Below are positions 1 through 5,797 of a stretch of 5,838 nucleotides of DNA, one piece after another (position 1 is the first letter of the stretch; every line of letters begins with the position of its first letter). Below the pieces are notes generated by a model. The model was not told where the DNA came from. It made no database searches and saw only the letters and a program-made list of their open reading frames with translations. The position numbers were made by a program, and so were the translations under genes. Origin of the DNA: Bacteroidetes bacterium CG2_30_32_10. Lineage in GTDB: Bacteria > Bacteroidota > Bacteroidia > Bacteroidales > CG2-30-32-10. The DNA is taken from positions 1 to 5,838 of the forward strand of contig MNXO01000082.1 in assembly GCA_001872995.1 (NCBI GenBank), read 5' to 3'.

Positions 1-32
1 TAATAAGCAATAAAAACCCTATTTCCCCAAAC

Positions 33-60
33 TTAACATAAATATAACAATTCCTTAACA
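33..60 (+). promoter_or_regulatory. 11-bp-spaced direct repeat array (candidate response-regulator operator)
   Basis: Three hexamers sit exactly 11 bp apart: TTAACA (33-38), ATAACA (44-49) and TTAACA (55-60), separated by the 5-nt spacers taaat and attcc. A degraded fourth unit (TTTCCT, 66-71) may follow. One hexamer per helical turn is the known geometry for PhoB/PhoP-type winged-helix response regulators, and Bacillus PhoP uses TTAACA-like repeats. The array lies upstream of the -7 element at 92-99, where an activator would sit. A closely similar array occurs at 3693-3742. The repeats are seen directly. The regulator is inferred, and AT-rich background makes chance matches possible. Confidence 0.45.
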
Positions 61-91
61 TTCTATTTCCTTTAATCCGCTTTTCAAGCTC

Positions 92-99
92 TACATTTG
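92..99 (+). promoter_or_regulatory. Bacteroidota -7 promoter element for the MarC-family gene
   Basis: TACATTTG matches the Bacteroidota sigma-factor -7 consensus TAnnTTTG exactly and is followed by 21 nt before the ATG at 121. No clear -33 TTG box is present at the usual spacing; the expected position is T/C-rich and lies beside the TTAACA repeats, as might be expected at an activator-dependent promoter. Transcription would start around 104-106, giving a leader of about 15 nt. Confidence 0.6.
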
Positions 100-120
100 C
101 CAAAAATATTAATCGAATTT

Positions 121-750
121 ATGACAATTACTTTTTTTATTGCCACTTTTGTATCCCTTTTTGCACTTATCAATCCATTAAGTGCTTTACCTGTCTTTAT
201 ATCATTAACCACCAATCACGATGCAAAATGGAGAAATTATCAAATCAGGAAAACTTGTATTTACATTCTAATTATTTGCGTTTGTTCTTATTTTGCTGGT
301 TCCCATATTCTTATGTTTTTTGGCATATCAATCAATGCACTTAAAATAGCAGGTGGAATTATGATATCACGTTCAGGATTTTTATTGCTAAATGCGAAAC
401 ACAAAAAAGACATTAAAGGAAAAATAATGGAAGAATCTATGGAAAAAGAAGATATTTCTTTTAGTCCATTGGCAATGCCTCTTTTAGCAGGACCAGGCAC
501 TATGTCTTTGTTAATTAATTTATCGATTGTAAACACTGACATTCAGAAAACAGGAATAATTATGTTGGCAATACTCGGAATAACAATATGTATTTATGTT
601 ATTTTTTCTTTAGCTCCAAAGGTTTTAAAATATACTGGACAAGCAGGCTTGAAATCATTTTCAAAAATTATGGGTTTTTTGGTTTTGTCAATTGGTATAG
701 AAATGATTTCATCGGGTGTTCTTAATCTATTAAAATCTATAAAAACATAA
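121..750 (+). CDS. MarC family integral membrane protein
   Basis: A 209-residue inner-membrane protein of the MarC/UPF0056 family, close to the family's usual length of about 200-220 residues. Family hallmarks are visible: INPL near residues 17-20 followed by the LPVF stretch, FGIS at 67-70, the AGG motif at 77-79, PLLAGPGT at 120-127, and a C-terminal GFLVLSIGIEMISSG-type helix. Hydrophobic stretches support about six membrane segments, with a charged Lys/Glu-rich cytoplasmic-type loop around residues 92-111. The biochemical role of MarC proteins is unresolved, and the old link to multiple antibiotic resistance is not supported, so I give no substrate. I chose ATG 121 over the longer TTG at 97 because that TTG is part of the -7 promoter box and would lie upstream of the transcript. 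The phosphatase gene follows after 25 nt, probably in the same operon. Confidence 0.88.
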   Translation: MTITFFIATFVSLFALINPLSALPVFISLTTNHDAKWRNYQIRKTCIYILIICVCSYFAGSHILMFFGISINALKIAGGIMISRSGFLLLNAKHKKDIKGKIMEESMEKEDISFSPLAMPLLAGPGTMSLLINLSIVNTDIQKTGIIMLAILGITICIYVIFSLAPKVLKYTGQAGLKSFSKIMGFLVLSIGIEMISSGVLNLLKSIKT

Positions 751-775
751 TTCTTTAAACAGCATATCTTCTTAT

Positions 776-1591
776 ATGACAGGAAAAATAATAAATAACA
801 TAGAACAATTAGATCGACAACAAAAGGAAACAAATTTTGAAAACAGCCTGAAATATGCAGAACTATTGCAACAAGGCATATTCCCAAAGCAAAGACATTT
901 CGACCGTATTTTTTCAGAATCTTTTATCTTATTTAAACCATTACAAATAATATCAGGCGATTTCTATTGGCTTGCAGAATCTAATGGTTTAATTTACCTT
1001 ATTGTTGGCGATTGTACTGGACACGGGGCACCTGGAGCAATATTATCCGTTCTTATTTCTGGTTTGTTTGATTATGTCATATTAAATAAACAGGTTAAAA
1101 AAACACATAAGATTCTTAGAGAAGTTGATAATCGTTTTATTGAAAGCTTTAGTTCACCAGAAATTAAAAACAAATTTAATAACGATTGGGTGGATGTTTC
1201 TTTATGTTGTATTGAACCAGAAACAAAAACTATTTATTTTTCGGGTGCCAAACGCAATGCTTTAATAATAAATGAAAAAGGAACAAAGGTGCTGAAAGGC
1301 TGTCCTTATTCTATTGGAGGCTGGCAAATGGAATCAAACAGACAATATGGCTCCACCAAGTTGAAATATAAAAAAGGAGATATGCTATATTTGGGAACAG
1401 ATGGTTTTCAAGACCAAAAAGGAGGTGCCTCTGGGAAGAGATACAAAGCATCAACCCTACACAAATTTATTGCTGACAATGCTAAACATAAAATGAACAG
1501 TCAAAAAGAATTATTAAATGATGAACTAAAACAATGGATGGGTGAATATAAACAAACGGATGATATTTGTATTGTTGGAGTGAAGCTTTGA
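776..1591 (+). CDS. SpoIIE/RsbU-type PP2C serine/threonine phosphatase, stand-alone
   Basis: A 271-residue soluble protein that is essentially one PP2C-like SpoIIE domain. Metal-binding motifs appear in order: SGDFYW (60-65, Asp62), GDCTGHGAPG (78-87, Asp79), DWVDVSLC (137-144), FSGAKRNALI (155-164), LYLGTDGFQDQ (204-214, Asp209) and the C-terminal TDDICIVGV (261-269, Asp262/Asp263). The acidic residues expected for the two-metal centre are present, so it is probably active. Residues 1-40 form a short charged helix ending in LQQGIFP, the usual linker before this domain in Bacteroidota proteins. Most relatives carry sensor modules (GAF, PAS, TPR or 7TMR) N-terminal to this linker; none is present here. 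Such enzymes usually dephosphorylate anti-sigma-factor antagonists, but no STAS or anti-sigma gene is in the window, so the substrate is unknown. It starts 25 nt after the MarC-family gene and is probably co-transcribed. Confidence 0.88.
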   Translation: MTGKIINNIEQLDRQQKETNFENSLKYAELLQQGIFPKQRHFDRIFSESFILFKPLQIISGDFYWLAESNGLIYLIVGDCTGHGAPGAILSVLISGLFDYVILNKQVKKTHKILREVDNRFIESFSSPEIKNKFNNDWVDVSLCCIEPETKTIYFSGAKRNALIINEKGTKVLKGCPYSIGGWQMESNRQYGSTKLKYKKGDMLYLGTDGFQDQKGGASGKRYKASTLHKFIADNAKHKMNSQKELLNDELKQWMGEYKQTDDICIVGVKL

Positions 1592-1656
1592 AAATGAATA
1601 ATAAAATATATTTTTGAGTATTTATTTTTTGCTTTGTTATAAATATTATTTCATTT
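1592..1656 (+). terminator. Weak AT-only inverted repeat after the phosphatase gene
   Basis: AAATGAATAAT (1592-1602) can pair with ATTATTTCATTT (1645-1656) with a single bulged T, enclosing a 42-nt AT-rich loop that could pair further (AAATA with TATTT). T-rich sequence follows. The stem has almost no GC and a long loop, so it is at best a tentative transcript end. The rest of the 1592-1801 spacer contains no open frame I can support. Confidence 0.25.
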
Positions 1657-1717
1657 AATTTTGTTCAACTAATAATAAAAAGCAATTACTGTTATTTTGA
1701 TTGATAGTATTTTAATG

Positions 1718-1729
1718 TTAGTTAACTAA
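1718..1729. promoter_or_regulatory. 12-bp perfect palindrome upstream of the OsmC-family gene
   Basis: TTAGTTAACTAA is identical to its own reverse complement. It lies 24 bp upstream of a possible -7 element at 1754-1761, where a dimeric regulator could bind. In such AT-rich DNA a 12-bp palindrome can arise by chance, and no second copy was seen in the window. Confidence 0.25.
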
Positions 1730-1753
1730 AACTCCTAATATTTCTTTAAATTA

Positions 1754-1761
1754 AATTTTTG
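1754..1761 (+). promoter_or_regulatory. Possible -7 promoter element for the OsmC-family gene
   Basis: AATTTTTG matches the Bacteroidota -7 consensus TAnnTTTG at all but its first position, 40 nt before the ATG at 1802. It is weaker than the three exact matches elsewhere in the window, and no -33 box is evident. Confidence 0.3.
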
Positions 1762-1801
1762 TAATAAGAAAAGCATAAAACAACAGTAAACATAAAGAAC
1801 C

Positions 1802-2236
1802 ATGTTTGACAAGTCAAAAGAAATGGTGGTATCGATAGATCTTTTAAACGAAAAGCTACATTTCGAGGGCAATGTTAGAGGCAACGAACCCATTTCTATA
1901 GATTATATACCCCCATTAGGAGATAATTTTGGATACACCTCCCTATAGCTCCTCCTTTTAAGCCTTGCCTCATGTATAGGTAGTTCGATATTAGTTCTTT
2001 TAAGAAAAATGAATAAAACCATTATTGGAATGGATATTATTGCAAAAGGAATTAGAAGAGAAGTAACTCCTACTAGTTTTAAAAGTATTGCTATTATACT
2101 GAATATTATAAGCAAAAATGTTACAACGGCTGACCTCGATAAAGCTATTCAACTTTCGAGAGCGTCTTTTTGCCCTGTTTGGTCCATGTTAAAAGGAAAT
2201 GTCGACTTAGAGGTAAACTACAAAATTGTTTCCTAA
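1802..2236 (+). pseudogene. OsmC family protein, interrupted by one in-frame TAG
   Basis: Reading from ATG 1802 gives a 144-residue OsmC/Ohr-family protein broken only at codon 49 (TAG, 1946-1948); the frame is otherwise open to TAA at 2234-2236. Diagnostic features: an N-terminal beta section with ISIDYIPPLGDN; the helix after the stop, LLLLSLASCIGSSILVLLRKM, with the first redox cysteine at codon 58; GIRREVTPTSF (codons 83-93), the usual R-E-x-x-P-x-x-F segment; and AIQLSRASFCPVW, with the second cysteine at codon 124. OsmC and Ohr proteins are cytoplasmic thiol peroxidases that reduce organic hydroperoxides. From remembered family members, the stop sits where a Glu of the helix before the first cysteine is usual, so one change from GAG would create it. 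Re-initiation at ATG 2009 (codon 70) would lack Cys58 and should be inactive. Sequence conservation elsewhere suggests a very recent loss or a sequencing error; readthrough is a less likely alternative. Confidence 0.85.
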
Positions 2237-2244
2237 ATTTTTCA

Positions 2245-2257
2245 AATAGCCCCTATT
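2245..2257 (+). terminator. Small hairpin just after the OsmC-family gene
   Basis: AATAG (2245-2249), loop CCC, CTATT (2253-2257) forms a perfect 5-bp stem 9 nt after the stop codon, followed by aagtttt. It is short and lacks a good T-tract, so function as a terminator is uncertain. Confidence 0.25.
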
Positions 2258-2307
2258 AAGTTTTCGTTAATTAATTGTGAATACCCTTTTTTCATAAATC
2301 TGCTTAA

Positions 2308-2315
2308 TATCTTTG
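2308..2315 (+). promoter_or_regulatory. Bacteroidota -7 promoter element for the glycosyltransferase gene
   Basis: TATCTTTG is an exact TAnnTTTG match, followed by 15 nt before ATG 2331, implying a leader of only about 10 nt. No convincing -33 TTG box lies at standard distance. The presence of this element suggests the glycosyltransferase is transcribed separately from the broken OsmC-family gene. Confidence 0.6.
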
Positions 2316-2330
2316 CAATAAAAAAGATTT

Positions 2331-3569
2331 ATGAATATCAAAACATGTCAATTTAGCGATGCCTATTTTCCCATCATGGATGGAGTTGGTATGACCGCCC
2401 ACAATTATGCCTATTGGTTAAATAAAACATATGGCAATAGTATTCTTATTGCCCCGAAAGTAAAAGATTACAAAGACCATGTAGATTATAAGGTTTATCG
2501 CTTTATGTCTGTGATATTACCAAGCATGAATCCCTATAGAATTGGTTTACCAATAATAGATATCAAGTTCAAACAACAAATAAAAAAGATGAATTTCGAT
2601 TTGTTGCATGCACATTGCCCTTTCATTAGTGGACAAATTGCAAAACGACTGGCTCGAAAACTAAATATTCCTCTAGTAACAACCTTTCATACAAAATATC
2701 GAGAAGATTTTAAACAATTTATAAACTACGAATTGTTTGTAGATTTTATGATGAATATGACCATGGATTTTTATAATGCTTCAGACATGATATGGGTTCC
2801 CAACAAGGCAACAGCAAATACAATAAAAGATTACGGATATACTGGTTATGTTGAAATAATGCCCAATGGTACCGATATGGAAATTCCAGGAAAAAACCAA
2901 TATTTAAAATATCGGAAAAAAGGTTTAAAAATGATTGAAGCAGATGCTAATGAATTTGTAATGCTTTTTGTGGGTCAGCATCGTTGGGAAAAAAATGTTA
3001 AACTTATTTTAGAAGCTTTAAAAGTATTGCACTCCGATAATATAAAGTTTAAAATGGTTTTTGTTGGCGAAGGATATGCTGCCCATGAAATGAAAAAACT
3101 TGTTAAGGAATACAACCTTAAAAATAAGGTTACATTTCTTGGAGTAATAACAGATCGAAATGAGTTGAAAAATGTGTATGCAGCTTCCGATTTGTTTGTT
3201 TTCCCTTCCACTTATGATAATGCTCCATTGGTGATGCAAGAAGCAGCAGCTTTTGATGTTCCTTCCATTGTTGTAAAAAATAGCTCTTCTGCCGAAAACA
3301 TTATGGATGGAGTTAACGGATTTATTATTGAAAATACAACAGATGCACTTATTAAAAAAATAACTCAATTGATGAAAGAACCAAATGCCATCAAAAAAGC
3401 AGGAGAAGGTGCACGAAAATCCATATACCATCCTTGGGAAAGCATTATAAATGATGTATATTTAAGGTATATTGGAATCATAAAAGAATATAAACATCAA
3501 AATCATTCCCAATATCATAGCAAAACTAAACAAATCAGTTTCAAAAAAGCATTGACTCCTTATATGTAA
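2331..3569 (+). CDS. GT4-family (GT-B fold) glycosyltransferase
   Basis: A 412-residue retaining glycosyltransferase, the usual length for family GT4. The N-terminal Rossmann domain shows AYFPIMDGVGMTAHNYA (11-27) with the glycine-rich loop, DLLHAHCPF (90-98) and TTFHTKY (117-123). The linker and C-terminal nucleotide-sugar domain show MPNGTD (177-182), FVGQHRWEKNV (213-223; Arg218 and Lys221 would contact the donor phosphates), FVGEG (244-248) and FPSTYDNAPLVMQEAAA (291-307). In that last motif the usual E-x7-E is D296-x7-E304, which I recall from a GT4 subgroup. There is no signal peptide or membrane span, so it is probably cytosolic and may be peripheral on the membrane. The last ~25 residues are polar and Lys/His/Gln-rich. 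Donor and acceptor cannot be read from sequence; diacylglycerol glycosyltransferases and other lipid or polysaccharide transferases share this look. No polysaccharide genes flank it. The ATG is set by the promoter at 2308. Confidence 0.88.
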   Translation: MNIKTCQFSDAYFPIMDGVGMTAHNYAYWLNKTYGNSILIAPKVKDYKDHVDYKVYRFMSVILPSMNPYRIGLPIIDIKFKQQIKKMNFDLLHAHCPFISGQIAKRLARKLNIPLVTTFHTKYREDFKQFINYELFVDFMMNMTMDFYNASDMIWVPNKATANTIKDYGYTGYVEIMPNGTDMEIPGKNQYLKYRKKGLKMIEADANEFVMLFVGQHRWEKNVKLILEALKVLHSDNIKFKMVFVGEGYAAHEMKKLVKEYNLKNKVTFLGVITDRNELKNVYAASDLFVFPSTYDNAPLVMQEAAAFDVPSIVVKNSSSAENIMDGVNGFIIENTTDALIKKITQLMKEPNAIKKAGEGARKSIYHPWESIINDVYLRYIGIIKEYKHQNHSQYHSKTKQISFKKALTPYM

Positions 3570-3596
3570 ATAGAATGCCAATGTGCTTGTTCTATT
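3569..3596 (+). terminator. Hairpin overlapping the glycosyltransferase stop codon
   Basis: AATAGAA (3569-3575) and TTCTATT (3590-3596) form a perfect 7-bp stem. Within the 14-nt loop, CAA and TTG can extend pairing around a 3-nt bulge. AT-rich sequence follows without a strong T-run, although a T-rich tract occurs at about 3630-3645. It is a plausible but weak terminator, consistent with a new promoter downstream at 3752. Confidence 0.35.
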
Positions 3597-3692
3597 ATTT
3601 ATTGTATTAAAGCAACCTAATTATACCAACCTTTTTATTTTTTTATAAGTGCTCTTAATACTCCATACTTTAAGCAAAATAAGCATTTATTA

Positions 3693-3742
3693 TTTACTAA
3701 TTGTTAACGTAAATATAATATTCCTTTAACGTTCAGTTAATA
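3693..3742 (+). promoter_or_regulatory. 11-bp-spaced direct repeat array (second copy of the candidate operator)
   Basis: Hexamers recur every 11 bp: TTTACT (3693), TTAACG (3704), ATAATA (3715), TTAACG (3726) and TTAATA (3737). The 31-bp core 3704-3734 aligns without gaps to 33-63 upstream of the MarC-family gene with 25 of 31 positions identical by eye. Both share TAAATATAA between the first two units. The distance from array to -7 element differs by exactly one 11-bp turn between the two sites, so both arrays face the same side of the helix relative to RNA polymerase. This supports a common regulator of PhoB/PhoP geometry; its identity is inferred. Confidence 0.5.
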
Positions 3743-3751
3743 TTATAGAAA

Positions 3752-3759
3752 TACCTTTG
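3752..3759 (+). promoter_or_regulatory. Bacteroidota -7 promoter element for the HAMP-GAF protein gene
   Basis: TACCTTTG is an exact TAnnTTTG match, followed by 25 nt before ATG 3785, implying a leader of about 20 nt. The expected -33 position is occupied by the TTAACG/TTAATA repeats rather than a TTG box, suggesting an activator-dependent promoter. Confidence 0.6.
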
Positions 3760-3784
3760 CTTTTAAATAAAAAATACAATTCTT

Positions 3785-5797
3785 ATGAATGCCATTGCTA
3801 ATTATTTTAAGGACAACACCAAAAGATTGCTAATTGTTTTTGCTATTTTTTACATCATTATTGCATTAACAATAGCCGTTTATGTATTATCATCAATATC
3901 AAAAATAAACAGTGCAAATAAGCTAAACACGGAGGTGCAAAAAACATTAAGCTTAATAAATAAAGCCGATCTATTTAAAAATGAGTTTCTGCAAACAAAC
4001 CATAATGAGAATTTTTCATTGATTGCCGAATTAACCAAAAATCAGTTTGATTCAACCCTTATAAATGTTGAATCTATCTTGAGCAATCAAGCATCTAATT
4101 CGAGTATAGGAAACAAACATGAACAGATGGTTCAGCAAATATTAAGCGATTTAAACATTTACAAAACGATGTTTCATAGAATTATTGAAATAAATAATGA
4201 AAAGTATAACTCAAATACTGGTATTGCAAACCAAATGAAAACTTCACTCACAGCAATTGAACAAAGTGAACTTCCTGTTAATATGGTTCTCGTAGTTACC
4301 TTAAAGAGAAACCAGAAAGACTTTGAGCAAAAACGAGCAATAAGTTTTTATCAAAATTTTAAAGAAGAAGCTGCTAACTTTTTAGCTGAAATAGAATCGT
4401 ATGAAATCCCCCCTAATGAAAATAATATTCAAAAAGAAGAATTAATTAAAAACCTTAAAACCTATACCAGTTCATTTGCTAAAATAGTAGAACTCGAAAA
4501 AGAAATTGGTTTATCGGATAAAGATGGTTTAAAAGATAAATTAGTACTTTCATTTCAAACTATTGATAATAGTTTAAATCAACTCAATAAAGATTATGAA
4601 TCAAGAGCACTAGCAATAGCACAAAACATCAAAACATCAATCATCATTTTATTCCTTATAATCATTATTTCTCTAATTTTTATTCTAAGCTATTTTATTA
4701 AACGTGTGTATAACCCAATCATTGAAATACAGCAATCAGCTGAGCAAATAGCTATGGGTAATCTTATTATTAATCTTGATAGAATAAAAAAAAATAGTCT
4801 TCTGAAAAGTATTGTCAATTCATTTGGTAAAATGATTGATAAATTGGAGCTCACCTTGCATCAAATTGAAGAGATTGCTAAGCTTAACCTGAGCAATCAG
4901 ATTGAATTAAGCTCGGAGAATGATATGATAGGAAAATCGGTTGTTAATGTGCAAAAACAACTTTTCAAATTTACCGAAGAGGAACGATTAACAAAGTTGG
5001 AGGACGAGAAACGAAATTGGGCAACAGAGGGTTTGGCGATGTTTTCGAATTTTCTTAGAGGCAATGGCGATTTAAAAAACATCTCTCAATCAATAATATC
5101 AAATCTGGTGAAATATCTCAAAGCCAATCAAGGTGGTTTATATATCATCAATGCTGATGAAGAGGGTTTTAAGTACATTGAGTTATTGGCATGCTTTGCT
5201 TACGAAAGGACAAAGCATATCAACAAGCGAATTGAGATAGGCGAAGGTTTAATTGGTCAATGCTATCTTGAGAAAGAGTTTATATATATGAATGATGTTC
5301 CTGATGAATATGTAAAAATAACCTCTGGCTTGGGCAATGCCAATCCAAGATCTATTCTTATCGTTCCAGCAAAAATAAACGATTCTATTGAAGCTATCAT
5401 TGAAATTGCTTCTTTTCATGAGCTTGAGCAATATCAGATAGATTTTGTAGAGAAACTTGCCGAAAACATTGCCAGCACAATTTGGAATATTCAGGTGAAT
5501 GAGAAAACCAAAAGATTACTGGAGGAATCGCAACTTCAAACAGAGGAAATGAGATCAAAGGAAGAAGAAATGCATCAGAGTATTGAAGAACTTGCTTCTA
5601 TTCAAGAAGAAATGAATCGTAAAGAAAAATTTTATCAATCAAAAATACAAGAGCTTACCACTACTATTGAAGAATTGAAGCATAAAGAAAAATACAACTT
5701 GTCAAAAATCGAAGAACTTTCTTCTATACAGGAAGTATTAAACCGTAAAGAACAATTTGATTCTTCTAAAATTAAAGAATTGGAAGATTTAATTTAA
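3785..5797 (+). CDS. Membrane-bound HAMP-GAF sensor protein with C-terminal coiled coil, no output domain
   Basis: A 670-residue receptor-like protein. Domains in order: a short cytoplasmic N-terminus; TM1 about 14-38; a mostly helical periplasmic region about 39-283, resembling chemoreceptor-type helical-bundle sensors; TM2 about 284-304; HAMP about 305-358, with the conserved Pro311 (YNPIIEIQ) and AMGNL (323-327); a helical linker 359-425; a GAF domain about 428-570, with GGLYII (450-455), IGEGLIGQC (485-493) and the LIVPAKIN-type strand (525-532); then a coiled coil from about 571 to the end. That last part holds four 21-residue repeats. There is no HisKA/HATPase, GGDEF, PP2C or methyl-accepting hairpin signature, so output must pass to a partner, perhaps through the coiled coil, or the protein is cut short relative to relatives. 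Ligand is unknown. The gene has its own promoter and an 11-bp repeat array; no partner gene follows within the window. Confidence 0.8.
   Translation: MNAIANYFKDNTKRLLIVFAIFYIIIALTIAVYVLSSISKINSANKLNTEVQKTLSLINKADLFKNEFLQTNHNENFSLIAELTKNQFDSTLINVESILSNQASNSSIGNKHEQMVQQILSDLNIYKTMFHRIIEINNEKYNSNTGIANQMKTSLTAIEQSELPVNMVLVVTLKRNQKDFEQKRAISFYQNFKEEAANFLAEIESYEIPPNENNIQKEELIKNLKTYTSSFAKIVELEKEIGLSDKDGLKDKLVLSFQTIDNSLNQLNKDYESRALAIAQNIKTSIIILFLIIIISLIFILSYFIKRVYNPIIEIQQSAEQIAMGNLIINLDRIKKNSLLKSIVNSFGKMIDKLELTLHQIEEIAKLNLSNQIELSSENDMIGKSVVNVQKQLFKFTEEERLTKLEDEKRNWATEGLAMFSNFLRGNGDLKNISQSIISNLVKYLKANQGGLYIINADEEGFKYIELLACFAYERTKHINKRIEIGEGLIGQCYLEKEFIYMNDVPDEYVKITSGLGNANPRSILIVPAKINDSIEAIIEIASFHELEQYQIDFVEKLAENIASTIWNIQVNEKTKRLLEESQLQTEEMRSKEEEMHQSIEELASIQEEMNRKEKFYQSKIQELTTTIEELKHKEKYNLSKIEELSSIQEVLNRKEQFDSSKIKELEDLI
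5531..5782 (+). repeat. Four tandem 63-bp (21-residue) coiled-coil repeats within the HAMP-GAF gene
   Basis: Residues 583-603, 604-624, 625-645 and 646-666 align without gaps as four 21-residue units, each three heptads long. Shared positions are an E-E (or E-V) pair near the middle of the first half, K-E at positions 10-11, S-K-I near positions 16-18 and a closing E-L. Examples are NRKEKFYQSKIQEL (611-624), KHKEKYNLSKIEEL (632-645) and NRKEQFDSSKIKEL (653-666). The second and fourth units are the closest pair, also at DNA level, and the first is most diverged. The period suggests a duplicated, length-variable coiled coil. Confidence 0.8.

Noticed and set aside
594..887. Minus-strand frame of 97 residues spanning the junction of the MarC-family and phosphatase genes
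   Set aside because: It is antisense to two well-supported genes, has no recognisable motif, and has no promoter element on that strand that I could see.
1592..1801. Possible small gene or structured RNA in the spacer after the phosphatase
   Set aside because: Stops occur in all frames and no start with supportable coding content was found. Pairing potential is AT-only with a long loop, giving no reason to call an ncRNA or riboswitch.
1903..2115. Minus-strand frame of 70 residues, strongly hydrophobic, resembling a small membrane protein
   Set aside because: It lies antisense to the OsmC-family frame, whose protein-level signature is clear across the stop codon. The hydrophobicity comes from complementing AT-rich Ile/Lys/Asn codons.
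2009..2236. A stand-alone 75-residue hypothetical gene starting at ATG 2009
   Set aside because: It is the in-frame 3' part of the OsmC-family gene that begins at 1802; the codons between the TAG and 2009 continue the family signature, including the first cysteine.
3018..3431. Minus-strand frame of 137 residues
   Set aside because: It is entirely antisense to the C-terminal nucleotide-sugar domain of the glycosyltransferase and has a Phe/Cys/Ile-rich composition with no family signature.
3785..5797. Calling the last gene a methyl-accepting chemotaxis protein or a histidine kinase
   Set aside because: The TM-HAMP start suggests it, but the conserved MCP hairpin tip and the HisKA/HATPase motifs are absent; a GAF domain and coiled coil follow instead.
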